A stretch of 64,000 bases of DNA from Campylobacter avium LMG 24591 (lineage in GTDB: Bacteria > Campylobacterota > Campylobacteria > Campylobacterales > Campylobacteraceae): NCBI RefSeq assembly GCF_002238335.1, contig NZ_CP022347.1, positions 1,488,001 through 1,552,000 on the forward strand, written 5' to 3'. Both the position numbers and the translations under genes were made by a program. Under the pieces are notes generated by a model. It saw only the letters and a program-made list of their open reading frames with translations. It had not been told where the DNA came from and made no database searches. Shown here one piece after another: positions 39,543-49,183 of this stretch (position 1 is its first letter; every line of letters starts with the position of its first letter).

Positions 39543-42500
39543 ATTAGCATTTGCCTTGTAGTCTATATTTAAATACCCAAAAAAGCTTCTTTCAAATTCT
39601 AGCGCAAGGCGGAAATTATCATTTAAGATATAATCTGTGCCAAGACTTACAGAAAGTCTTTTATCTCTAAGTCCTTTGTATCTTGTAGATGAGCTTTGAT
39701 CACTTAAAATTCTATCTCCATATCTAAGCAAGTCAAAATTTTGTGCAAAACCAAGTCTTAAGGAGAGGCTATCATTTAGGCTATGTGTTGTTCTATCTTT
39801 AAGGAAAAATCTTTTTTCCGAAAAATAAGGCAGGTTTTATGCTTAAGGTATTTGAGCTTAAAAGCTCTAAAGAAACTGTCTCATTTTGCCACTGCATACC
39901 TTGTAAATGTCCAGCTATAAGCTCAAGCTGAGGTTCTACATAAAAATCTTTTAAAAAGTCATAGTTAAAAAAGCTTTGCAAATAAAGTCTGTGCCCAGCT
40001 TCTATGCTAAGAATAAAGGTATTGGCACCGCTGCTATCATTTAAAAGGCTATTTTGAAAAGCAATGCTTGGAATAAAACTCGCATTTACACTATGTTTTT
40101 TATACACATAACGAAGCACGGTATCTAAGTAAGCCTCATTAGCAAATAATAAAGACGCATAAGCACCCAGCCCATAACCCTTGCTATTAGCCTTAAGCCC
40201 ATCTCCCTTTATATCATTTTGCGTATAATTAAGCATAGTGCCTAGATACAAATCCCCATAAGCAAATTCAAAGCGGTAATCACTGCCTAGCTGAAGTTCA
40301 AAAAAATTACCCTTGTAAATGCTATCGCTGTTTCCTCCTCCAAAGCTTCTCATCCAAGCTCCTACTGAATTTGGATTTTCTCTTAACTCTCCCATACGTT
40401 TTTGCAGATTATTCCACTCTATCACATAAGATAAAAGCACCTGATTAAAAAGGGCATTGCTTTTGTTTATAGTCTCAGTATTTGGAGCTTGATTAAAATA
40501 AGACTGCGAATTATTTGTCTTTTCTAAACTCCACTGCGCCTCATCATCCTTTCTTTCAAAGATTAAATTTGGCAGATACTGGCTAAAACCAGCACTTATC
40601 TTTTCTACCTTAAAAAAATCCTCATTTATTTGCATACTAGGATCTTTTAAGGAGGCTAAGACTAAGCTTTGCAAGTTTTCATTTGCAAAGCTTGTGAAAT
40701 TTAATCTAAGAGTGTTATTTTTACCCTCGCTGTTTTGAGTAGAACTTATACTTTGAGTGCTTTGCTGTGCTATGTCTATATCTAGCGTAAATATACTATC
40801 TGTAGCTTTTAGTGTCTTTGTGAGTATAGAGCCATTTATATAAGTGTTTTAGCTTAGCTCTAGCTCGTTTGTGTTTTTAATATCTCCGTAAAAAGTTGTA
40901 TTAGAAAGCCTTAAATTTAGGCTAGAAAGATTTTCAATATTTCCTTTAATATTAGAATTTAAAACGCTAATATCATTTGTGCCACTATGTGCTTTTATAT
41001 CTGCTTGCATATCTACATTATCAATACTAGCCTTTGAATTATAAAGTTCTAGCTTTCCTATGAATTTTACTCCTGTATTAAGACTTTGCCCCTTAAGTAA
41101 GTCTTGCTCAAAACGCATAGTATTACCTGCCGTGTAGCTTGGATTTCCAAGTGCTGAGTTATTGCCACTTGAAATTTTTGTGCTAACATTTTCTCCGTCT
41201 TTTTTATCTATATAAAGCTCTTTGCTACCTAAGACTATACTAGAATTTATAGAGCTTAATTGCCCCATAAAAGAAGCATTTTCTAAGCTTAGTTCTTTTA
41301 GCTTAAAAACTCTATCTTCCCAATCTGCTTGAGTAAAAGTCGTAGGACTTGTAAAAACACCCTCTCCTATGCCCATAGAGTCTAATTTTAGCTTCATGTT
41401 TTCATCGACATAAGCGTGTAATACCGGATGTCCTTGAAAGCTAAGAAGCCTGTCTTTAAAGCTTAAAAATCGCTTTCTAAATCCACAGCCCCAGCACCCA
41501 CTCTTAGCCCAGAATTAGGACTTGAACTAGTGATTATCAATCTACCCTCACCAACTTTGTGCAAAAAATCATTATCCAAGGTCTTAACATCATAAACAAC
41601 AAGAGAATTTAAGCCCGTATAAATACCAGCGTGAACAAGCCAAAAATCATTGCTCTCAATGTGCCAATTTACATTATCAGCAAAGATAAGTCCTCCTGCT
41701 CCTAAGTCTATATTTTTCTCTAAGCTTAATTCACCAAGCTGGCTAAAATATATATCCTTGCTATCTTTCATAGCAGCAAGTCTATCATTAAATTTAGCTT
41801 TATTAAAAACACTTTCCCAATACAAAGAACCGGCCAGATTATCATTTATAGTAATCGCACCCATATCTTGCATATTTGAGTTTAAAAGCTTTGTGTTAAA
41901 AACATAGCTTCCAGCGCCAAGTTTTATAGTTTTATCATCTTTAAATTCATTTACAAGAGCATTATTAACAACACTATAAACATCTATGGAGCAAAGATTA
42001 TTATCATTACCAGCACAGTCGCTAGAGCTAAGCACTCCTATCATATACCACTCTTTATCTAAGTTATCATAGACATAAAGAGCAGAGCCCGAATCGCCGG
42101 GTGCAGCAGAGGAGCTAAAAGCAAATCTATTAAAATTATCCTGCCAATCATAGTTTTCAAATCTCAAGGCAAAGGGATTGTTATCAAAGTCACTAAAATA
42201 CACTAAACCGCCGGTATGATAAAGATCATTACTAGCTATCTTATCAGCTCCTTGCGTGAGATGTCCTAGCATTTGCACTCCAGCTCCCTCATGCACAAAA
42301 AAGGTATAACGAGAAGAATCGCTAAGCTTTCTAGCCTCAGCTTCGTTAAAGGTGTATTTATCGTAAAGATTTAAGCCATTAAGATTGTTAATAGAAACAA
42401 AATTTAAATTTGGGCTTAGCTTAGCCTCTATATTAAGATTAAATTTATCCATCTTTAAAACGGCGAAATCACCGGGCACACTTGTAGTGTAGGGATCTTT

Positions 42501-42860
42501 ATAATCTACTATTATACTTACAATCCCGCCAAATTCAAGTGCAGAGCCATTTTTTGCTAGATTAGTATCAGTGGCTGAAAACATATGAGCAGCACTTAGG
42601 GCATACCCTAAGCCAATATTAGTAAATTCGCCTTTCCAAGTGGCTGTTGTTGAATATCCTGTTAAATTTGTAGCTGAAAAATCTATCATAGGAGCATTAA
42701 AGCTTATATCATAGCTTACATCCTTAGCCTTTATACTTAAATTTGTAGCATTTGGGCTAAAACTTCCTCTGTTTAGGGCAAAATCAAGATAGTATTGATA
42801 AGAAAATTTTGGATCTACAGCAGAAGCATAAAGATAAAAAGTAGCTAAAATAAAAAATAA
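39525..42860 (-). pseudogene. Decayed S6-type serine protease autotransporter
   Basis: In three same-strand pieces plus a tail this encodes a trypsin-like autotransporter. The first piece (to 41463) has AAH (near 42585), DFAVL and GDSGSA, the His-Asp-Ser triad of the IgA-protease/SPATE family. The next has FQGHP and TFTQADWEDR, also typical of S6 passengers. The last pieces (40848-39799 and to 39525) form the C-terminal barrel ending in Phe. Lesions: one T missing from a run (plus-strand A5, 41465-41469), an in-frame TAA at 40849-40851, and one extra A (plus-strand T6, 39812-39817). The 5' end is cut: the signal peptide begins mid-way, next to the tmRNA CCA. The end overlaps msrQ by 18 bases. 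Confidence 0.85.
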
Positions 42861-43219
42861 TGGTGGAAGCGAGGGGGATCGAACCCCTGTCCAAAAATAA
42901 AGCATTAAAGGCGTCTACATACTTAGCAAAGATGAAAATTTCACTAAGACAAGCTCATCTTCCAAAACTTTTGCCCTAGCTAAGACTAAAGCTTCATCTT
43001 AAAAATCGTCAGCTTTTAAGACTACACTATCAAGATTACCCGCTTCTTAAGCTAGATAGTATGGCTTAAGGCAGGGCTCAACTGAACTCACGCAGCTTTA
43101 GCGTAAGCAGGAGCGAATTTTGTATTGTTTGCGTTTAATTTTAAACAGACTTTTAACGCTATGTCTAAAGCGATATGCAACCTAAAACTCCCTACTCCTG
43201 TCGAAGCCAAGTCGCTCCC
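42861..43219 (-). ncRNA. ssrA: tmRNA
   Basis: The minus strand starts GGGAGCGACTTGGCTTCGAC at 43219, the standard tmRNA 5' end. It finishes with a T-arm (GACAGGGGTTCGATCCCCCT) and CCA at 42861. The ends pair as an acceptor stem. The internal tag frame (43132-43088) reads ANNTKFAPAYAKAA then TGA. tmRNA with SmpB rescues stalled ribosomes. The RNA starts 2 bases after the stop of the preceding gene, so its promoter must lie inside that gene or it is cut from a longer transcript. The 359-base length is typical. Confidence 0.97.
43088..43132 (-). other. tmRNA proteolysis tag reading frame
   Basis: Fourteen codons from the resume codon GCA to TGA encode ANNTKFAPAYAKAA. The final Ala-Ala is the protease signal. 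From memory the C. jejuni tag is ANNVKFAPAYAKAA, one residue different. Confidence 0.88.
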
Positions 43220-43220
43220 A

Positions 43221-43625
43221 TTAATTTGAAAGTTTGCTAGGTAGTTTAACAAGTAAAGGATTAAAAAAAGCTAAATTTTCAGCGTCTTGCTCGTAAGACT
43301 TGCAGTAATTTTCGCATTGCTCACTTAAAAGCAAGAGCCAATCTATAAACTCAGCACTAGCAGGACCATCAAATCTTAAGGCTTGCTGCATAATATCCTC
43401 GCAAAATACGCAAAAATCAGTTATCTCATCAAGTTTTAATCTCCTAGCCGCCCAAGCTGTGTTGTGTGCTAAGCTTTGTATCTCTTTTAAAGCTGTTTTA
43501 TAAGCCTTGCTTTCAAGCTTTATAATAAGAGGCTCAAGAGAATCAGCCATAATCCTAAAAAAATGCAAAAATTTTTCTACATCATCACTTTCGTATTCAA
43601 GTTCTAACTGTGCTAAAAGTCCCAT
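43221..43625 (-). CDS. Conserved helical protein upstream of tmRNA
   Basis: A 134-residue, acidic, all-helical protein with no signal peptide. LAHNTAWAARRLKLDEI (about 52-68) recalls the phospho-acceptor helix of HPt domains (His then an Arg/Leu-rich stretch), but the Lys-Gly that follow the His are absent, so phosphotransfer is doubtful. It lies directly before ssrA and divergent from ruvB; a hypothetical gene sits in the same place in C. jejuni as I recall. Function unknown. Confidence 0.7.
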   Translation of the reverse strand: MGLLAQLELEYESDDVEKFLHFFRIMADSLEPLIIKLESKAYKTALKEIQSLAHNTAWAARRLKLDEITDFCVFCEDIMQQALRFDGPASAEFIDWLLLLSEQCENYCKSYEQDAENLAFFNPLLVKLPSKLSN

Positions 43626-43744
43626 TTATTCACTTTCTTTGATATAAAAAACCTAAATTTTAACAAATTTTTCTTAAAATACAAAAATAAAGCCAAAGGC
43701 CTTAGCAAAAGAAATAATAAATCTTATTTTTAGCTAAACTTAGC

Positions 43745-43750
43745 TAGAAT
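43745..43750 (+). promoter_or_regulatory. ruvB -10 box
   Basis: TAGAAT 28 bases before the ruvB ATG at 43778, followed by TTTGGAGC as ribosome binding site. No -35 is seen. Confidence 0.4.
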
Positions 43751-43777
43751 TTGCTTTTATTTGGAGCAATTTAGATA

Positions 43778-44782
43778 ATGGATAGAATAGTAGAGATAGA
43801 AAAATACTCCTTTGAAGACAAATATGAACTTTCCTTAAGACCCTCAAATTTCGACGGCTACATAGGGCAAGAAAACATAAAAAAGAATTTAAAGGTTTTT
43901 ATAGCCGCGGCACAAAAAAGAAAAGAATGCCTAGACCATATACTTTTTAGCGGGCCTGCTGGGCTTGGCAAAACAACACTTGCAAATATAATCTCTTACG
44001 AAATGGGTGCAAATATAAAAACAACGGCCGCACCTATGATAGAAAAAAGCGGGGATTTAGCGGCGATTTTAACAAATTTAAACGAAGGTGATGTGCTTTT
44101 TATCGATGAAATTCATAGGCTAAGTCCTGCCATAGAGGAAGTGCTTTATCCTGCTATGGAGGATTTTAGACTTGACATCATTATAGGAAGTGGAGCAGGC
44201 GCACAAACTGTTAAAATTGACTTACCAAAATTTACCTTAATAGGAGCCACAACCCGCTCAGGCATGCTTAGCAATCCTTTACGCGATAGATTTGGCATGC
44301 AATTTCGCCTTGAATTTTACAGCAATGATGAATTAGCTCTAATCATACAAGAAGCAGCCAAAAAGCTTCAAAAAAACTGCGACAAAGAAGCCTCTTTAGA
44401 AATAGCCAAACGCAGCAGAAGCACGCCAAGAATAGCTCTAAGGCTGCTTAGACGAGTAAGGGATTTTGCCGATGTAAATAATGAGGATTTTATAAGCAAG
44501 GCTAGAGCGAATGAAGCCCTAAATTCACTAGGAGTAAATGAACTTGGCTTTGATAATATGGACATAAAATACCTTGAGCTTTTAACCTCAGCGAAAAATC
44601 GACCCCTCGGACTTGCAAATATAGCAGCGGCTTTAAGCGAGGATGAAAATACGGTTGAGGATGTGATAGAGCCTTATTTATTAGCAAATGGTTACATAGA
44701 ACGTACAGCAAAAGGACGCGTAGCGAGTTTTAAAAGCTATAAGGCACTAAATAAAGCCTATGATAAGGGGCTTTTTGATTGA
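43778..44782 (+). CDS. ruvB: Holliday junction branch migration helicase RuvB
   Basis: RuvB is the hexameric AAA+ motor that drives branch migration with RuvA. Walker [12 protein letters not shown] lies at about 59-69, Walker [10 protein letters not shown] near 108-116, sensor/arginine-finger [18 protein letters not shown] near 155-172, and the winged-helix ending with [12 protein letters not shown]. Length 334 is standard. Confidence 0.97.
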   Translation: MDRIVEIEKYSFEDKYELSLRPSNFDGYIGQENIKKNLKVFIAAAQKRKECLDHILFSGPAGLGKTTLANIISYEMGANIKTTAAPMIEKSGDLAAILTNLNEGDVLFIDEIHRLSPAIEEVLYPAMEDFRLDIIIGSGAGAQTVKIDLPKFTLIGATTRSGMLSNPLRDRFGMQFRLEFYSNDELALIIQEAAKKLQKNCDKEASLEIAKRSRSTPRIALRLLRRVRDFADVNNEDFISKARANEALNSLGVNELGFDNMDIKYLELLTSAKNRPLGLANIAAALSEDENTVEDVIEPYLLANGYIERTAKGRVASFKSYKALNKAYDKGLFD

Positions 44783-44790
44783 AATAAAAA

Positions 44791-45693
44791 ATGAGCAATA
44801 AAAAAATTTTACTACCTCTGATGTTTTTTGCCATGTTTTTGTGGGGCACATCTTGGCCTAGTTCTAAAATTTTAGTAGAATACGCTCCGCCTTATATAAT
44901 TTCTTTTTGGAGATTATTTTTTGTATCAATAAGTGCCTTGTTTATAGTGCTTGTGCTAAGACTTAGTTTTAAAATCGACAAAAAATCAATTTTTTTTGTT
45001 ATGCTTACCGGGCTTTGTAATGCCATTTATTCATTATTTCACTTTGCAGGACTTGAATTTGGACTTGCTGGCTTAGGAGGGGTTTTAGTAACCACTAGCA
45101 TACCAATACTTTCTTTTATACTAATGCAGTTTTTAAGATATAAAGAAGCTAGAAAAAGAAAAATCATAATAAAAAAGCCTCCTAAAAACCAAATTTTTGG
45201 ACTTTTTCTGGGGATTTTATCTGGTGCTTTTTTGCTAAATTTAGCAAATTTTACTGAGCTTTTTAGCAAGGCAAATATCTTTTTCTTGCTAGCTGCACTT
45301 ACCTGGGTTTTTCTTTCCATGTTTAGTAAAAATATAAAATCCCACCCACTTTTGCTAAATTTTTATGTGTCTTTATTTAGCTTTATCTTTGCTTTGCCTT
45401 TAATCTTTTTTGACGGGGTATTTTTCATACTTGAGGCTGATTTTAAATTTTTTGCCTTTATGTTTTTAGTAGCCTTTTTATCAACTGGCATAGGCACTGG
45501 AATTTATTACTATGGCATCAAAATTCTAGGAGTTGTAAAGACAAATGCCTTTCAGCTTTTAGTGCCTCCTTGTGCTTTACTGATGAGCTTTTTTATGTTA
45601 AATGAACGTCCATCTTTTAGCACGGTTTTTGGCACAGCACTTGCATTGTTTGCGATTTATTTTATAAATATCTATAAGAAAAAAGAAAAATAA
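44791..45693 (+). CDS. EamA/DMT family transporter
   Basis: A second drug/metabolite-type carrier: 300 residues, ten hydrophobic helices in two halves, with FLWGTSWPSSKILVEYAPP (about 17-35) and FWRLFFVSISALF, both typical of the first EamA repeat. A basic loop (YKEARKRKIIIKKPPK) divides the halves. It starts 8 bases after ruvB and is probably co-transcribed; substrate unknown. Confidence 0.8.
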   Translation: MSNKKILLPLMFFAMFLWGTSWPSSKILVEYAPPYIISFWRLFFVSISALFIVLVLRLSFKIDKKSIFFVMLTGLCNAIYSLFHFAGLEFGLAGLGGVLVTTSIPILSFILMQFLRYKEARKRKIIIKKPPKNQIFGLFLGILSGAFLLNLANFTELFSKANIFFLLAALTWVFLSMFSKNIKSHPLLLNFYVSLFSFIFALPLIFFDGVFFILEADFKFFAFMFLVAFLSTGIGTGIYYYGIKILGVVKTNAFQLLVPPCALLMSFFMLNERPSFSTVFGTALALFAIYFINIYKKKEK

Positions 45694-45738
45694 TACATAT
45701 TTTGCTATAATCTCTAGCAAAAATTTTAAGGATTGCTA

Positions 45739-46563
45739 ATGCTTCAAACTTGTATATTTCCCGCTGCTGGTTATGGCACGAGATTTTTACCCGCAACAAA
45801 AGCCTTGCCAAAGGAAATGCTACCAATACTAACAAAACCCTTGATACACTATGGCGTTGATGAGGCCTTAGAAGCTGGCATGCAAAATATGGGCTTTATA
45901 ACAGGACGCGGAAAAAGAGCTTTAGAGGATTATTTCGACATATCTTACGAGCTAGAACATCAAATTTCGGGTAGTAAAAAGGAATATTTGCTAAATGATA
46001 TAAGAAAACTCATGCAAAGATGTATCTTTACATATACAAGACAAAATGAGATGAAAGGCCTAGGAGACGCTGTTTTAAAGGCTAAACCCTTGGTTGGGGA
46101 TGAGAGTTTTGGAGTTATCTTAGCTGATGATTTGTGCGTAAACGAAGAAGGTATAGGTATAATGTCTCAAATGGTAAAAATTTATGAAAAATACCGCTGC
46201 ACAGTCGTGGCCGTAATGGAGGTTGATAAAGAACACATATCAAATTACGGCGTTATAGCTGGAAATTTTGTTGAAGATGATTTAGTAATGGTAAATTCAA
46301 TGATAGAAAAACCAAATCCTGATGAAGCACCAAGCAATTTGGCCATAATAGGTCGCTACATACTCACGCCTGATATTTTTGGAATTTTAGAAAATACGCA
46401 AAGTGGAAAGAACGGAGAGGTTCAGCTAACTGACGCCCTACTTTCGCAAGCTACAAATAACATGGTTTTAGCTTATAAATTTAAGGGAAAAAGATTTGAC
46501 TGTGGTTCTGTTGAGGGTTTTGTTGAAGCTACAAATTATTTTTACAAGAAAGAACTATGCTAA
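45739..46563 (+). CDS. galU: UTP-glucose-1-phosphate uridylyltransferase
   Basis: GalU makes UDP-glucose for surface glycans. The Rossmann N-terminus has FPAAGYGTRFLPATKALPKEM (cut across 6-26), the nucleotide-binding signature, then VDEALEAG, ILADDLCV near 127 and EKPNPDEAPSNLAIIGRY. I take the ATG at 45739, six bases from AAGGA, not the in-frame TTG at 45733. It overlaps pgi by 7 bases. Confidence 0.95.
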   Translation: MLQTCIFPAAGYGTRFLPATKALPKEMLPILTKPLIHYGVDEALEAGMQNMGFITGRGKRALEDYFDISYELEHQISGSKKEYLLNDIRKLMQRCIFTYTRQNEMKGLGDAVLKAKPLVGDESFGVILADDLCVNEEGIGIMSQMVKIYEKYRCTVVAVMEVDKEHISNYGVIAGNFVEDDLVMVNSMIEKPNPDEAPSNLAIIGRYILTPDIFGILENTQSGKNGEVQLTDALLSQATNNMVLAYKFKGKRFDCGSVEGFVEATNYFYKKELC

Positions 46564-47786
46564 AAAATACCTTATTTTTCAAAAAAACTGAGCTAAGCAC
46601 AATACAGTCTTACGCAAACCGTATAAGTGACGAGAAAACAAGCGGGGAAATTGGATACTACAATGTCATGGATAGCAGCTTTGAGCTTATTTCACAAAGC
46701 AAAGAATTTATAAAAGATAAAAAGCATATCAAAAATTTTGTCTTACTTGGCATGGGTGGTTCTAGCTGTGGCGTAAAGGCCTTAAAGGACTTTTTAGTAG
46801 ATGAGGACAAGGATGAGGATAAAAGGCTTTTCATTATAGATAACACCTCTTCGCACACTTTTAATAAAATAATTAAAACTCTAAATTTAGAGGAGAGTAT
46901 GTTCATAGTAACTAGCAAAAGCGGCACGACAATAGAGGTTGTATCGCTTTTTAAGCTAGTTATTGCGTATTTTGGGATTGACAACTCAAATTTACATAAA
47001 TATTTCATTTTTATAACAGATGAAAATTCAAAGCTTGATAAACTCGGCCAAGAGCTTAATATAAGCAGGTTTTACATCCCCGCAAATGTCGGCGGTCGCT
47101 TTTCTATCTTATCAGCTGTTGGCATAGTTCCGCTGTCTTTTTGTGGTTACGATACAAAAGCACTGCTAGAGGGTGCGAAAGCTTGTTATGAGGACTTTTT
47201 CACGCACAAAAAAGATGAAATTTTACAAAAGGCCTATCACTACTGCACCCACAAAAACGCTAATATTAATGTTCTTTTTTCTTATGCTAATGAATTTAGG
47301 GGTTTTAACGAATGGTATGTGCAGCTAATTGCCGAAAGTTTGGGCAAAAAACAAGGCTATAAAAGGATAGGCTTAACACCTATAGCATTAATAGGCGCAA
47401 GAGACCAGCACAGCTTCTTACAGCTCATAATGGACGGACCTAAGGATAAGACTGTAACATTTTTAAAAGTTTTAAAAGCCAAAAATTCGCCACTTATCCC
47501 AAACATTAGCTTTTCTCAACTTAAAGAATGCGATTTTGCAAATAATATAGAATTACAAAAGCTCTTAAATACTCAGTGCGACGCCACAATGCAAGCTTTA
47601 ATCTCTGAAAATTTAAGCGTTGATTTGATAGAGCTTGATAGCTTTGACGCTTGGCACTGCGGGTATTTGATGTATTATTACGAGCTTTTAACCTCAGCTT
47701 GTGGCATAATGCTTGGAATAAATGCTTACAATCAACCGGGCGTTGAGACAGGAAAACTTATGCTTAAAAAGCTTCTTTCTATATAG
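46557..47786 (+). CDS. pgi: Glucose-6-phosphate isomerase
   Basis: Pgi interconverts glucose-6-phosphate and fructose-6-phosphate. The SIS-domain motifs LLGMGGSSCGVKALKDF (about 61-77) and TSKSGTTIEVVSLFK (near 118-132), the GGRFSILSAVGIVPL stretch near 179, and QLIAESLGKKQGY are characteristic. At 409 residues it is shorter than E. coli Pgi (about 550) but normal for Campylobacter. In a group lacking phosphofructokinase it serves gluconeogenesis and sugar precursor supply with galU. Confidence 0.94.
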   Translation: MLKNTLFFKKTELSTIQSYANRISDEKTSGEIGYYNVMDSSFELISQSKEFIKDKKHIKNFVLLGMGGSSCGVKALKDFLVDEDKDEDKRLFIIDNTSSHTFNKIIKTLNLEESMFIVTSKSGTTIEVVSLFKLVIAYFGIDNSNLHKYFIFITDENSKLDKLGQELNISRFYIPANVGGRFSILSAVGIVPLSFCGYDTKALLEGAKACYEDFFTHKKDEILQKAYHYCTHKNANINVLFSYANEFRGFNEWYVQLIAESLGKKQGYKRIGLTPIALIGARDQHSFLQLIMDGPKDKTVTFLKVLKAKNSPLIPNISFSQLKECDFANNIELQKLLNTQCDATMQALISENLSVDLIELDSFDAWHCGYLMYYYELLTSACGIMLGINAYNQPGVETGKLMLKKLLSI

Positions 47787-49003
47787 TGGCTCAGGGTCTT
47801 GCTTTGAGAATTTTATGTGTATTAAGAGGAAATTATTTTAATCAACAAAAAGAATGGCTAAAGCAAAATAATCTTTTAAAATACACCATAGACCTTGAGG
47901 AGCTAAGATTTTTAGCTGGTGGTTATAAGAGCTTAATAAATGGCTTTAAAAGCCTTGATTATAGCAATGCTAGTGAAATTTTAGAAAGCTTATTTAAATT
48001 TATAGAACTAAGAATGACTAAGGGGCATTTTATAGTGGTAAACGCCCCAAATGCAAATAATTCCTTGCTTAAAGAATACAAAGATTTAGCACAAAAATAC
48101 CGATACGAGCTTTTCATTGTAGATTTTAATAATTTAAGTTTGCAAGAGTGCAAGCAAGCTAATTTAAATGAGGCTCAAAAAAGCGGAATTTTCATACCAG
48201 AACACATACTTGAGGCTATAAATTACGCCTTAAATAAGGAAAAAATTTCTAAAAAATACAAGCTTATAAAGCCTCAAGATTTTCAAAGCTGTCTTTACAA
48301 GGTAAAGGACTTAAATGCCTATAAAAAGATACATCACATAGGAGATATACAAGGTTGTTTTTCCGTGCTTAAAAAGGCCATTAATAAAATCAAAAATGAT
48401 GAATTTTACATCTTTTTAGGAGATTATATAGACAGGGGCATAGAAAATGGCAAGGTTATAAAATGGCTTTTAAAGATAAAGGAATTTAAAAATGTAATCT
48501 TGCTTGAGGGAAACCACGAAAGACATCTTATAAAATGGGCGAATAAAGAGCAAGCTAGCTCTAAAGAATTCAACGAAAACACAGTTAAAGACTTTAAAAA
48601 AGAAAATATCACTCAAAAGGACGCAAAACAGCTATATCCATACTTTAAGGAGTGTTTTTTATATGAGTATAATGGCAAAATAGTCTTTTGCTCTCACGGC
48701 GGCATAAATTCCTTGCCTAGGGATTTAAGTCATGTAAGCTTCATACCCTCATACGAAATGATAAACGGGGTTGGAACTTATGATGATAGCAAAGAAATTG
48801 CCGATATGTTTTGTGCTAATACCCCACCCTATGTTTATCAAATTTTTGGGCATAGAAATAGACAAAAACTGCCTACACAAATTGCCTCTAGGGCTTTTTT
48901 GTGCGAAGGAAAGGTTGATGCGGGTCAATTTTTACGCGTAGTAAGCCTTAGCAAAAAAGGCTTTGAGTGCAAGGAATTCAAAAATGAGGTTTATAGAAAG
49001 TAA
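47786..49003 (+). CDS. Degenerate kinase domain fused to metallophosphoesterase (Pnkp/PrpE-like)
   Basis: The C-terminal half is an intact calcineurin-type phosphatase: HIGDIQGC (near 186-193), LGDYIDRG (near 211-218), LLEGNHERH (near 236-244), FCSHGGI (near 292) and a late IFGHRNRQ. The N-terminal half follows bacterial AAA_33 kinases (VVNAPNANNSLLKEYKDLAQKYRYELFIVDF), but the P-loop position reads LRGNYFNQQKEW with no GKS/T, so kinase activity is probably lost. The GTG at 47786 overlaps the pgi stop and has no ribosome binding site; a TTG at 47804 is an alternative. Substrate unknown. Confidence 0.7.
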   Translation: MAQGLALRILCVLRGNYFNQQKEWLKQNNLLKYTIDLEELRFLAGGYKSLINGFKSLDYSNASEILESLFKFIELRMTKGHFIVVNAPNANNSLLKEYKDLAQKYRYELFIVDFNNLSLQECKQANLNEAQKSGIFIPEHILEAINYALNKEKISKKYKLIKPQDFQSCLYKVKDLNAYKKIHHIGDIQGCFSVLKKAINKIKNDEFYIFLGDYIDRGIENGKVIKWLLKIKEFKNVILLEGNHERHLIKWANKEQASSKEFNENTVKDFKKENITQKDAKQLYPYFKECFLYEYNGKIVFCSHGGINSLPRDLSHVSFIPSYEMINGVGTYDDSKEIADMFCANTPPYVYQIFGHRNRQKLPTQIASRAFLCEGKVDAGQFLRVVSLSKKGFECKEFKNEVYRK

Positions 49004-49183
49004 AATAAAGAAATTTAAACTTAAATTTCCTAGTAGCTAAAAAGTCTAAGATGTCCTAATAAACTTAGGTCGCATAAAATTGCCTTACAAAAGATTTTGC
49101 ATTGTGCGTAAAAAAGAAATCTTTAAATATAAAATTTCAAAAATATTGCACTATCTTTTATTTTCTTAAATTTTATAACTTTT

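Noticed and set aside
42861-42905. ATG at 42905 as a real start of the autotransporter.
   Set aside because: The codons translate the tmRNA T-arm and acceptor end; the resulting N-terminus is not signal-peptide-like until after the CCA. It is a chance open frame through a structural RNA.
49004-49183. Hairpin CCTAA-TAAAC-TTAGG (49055-49069) as a terminator.
   Set aside because: Only 5 bp, no U-tract; nothing else in this 180-base gap could be supported.
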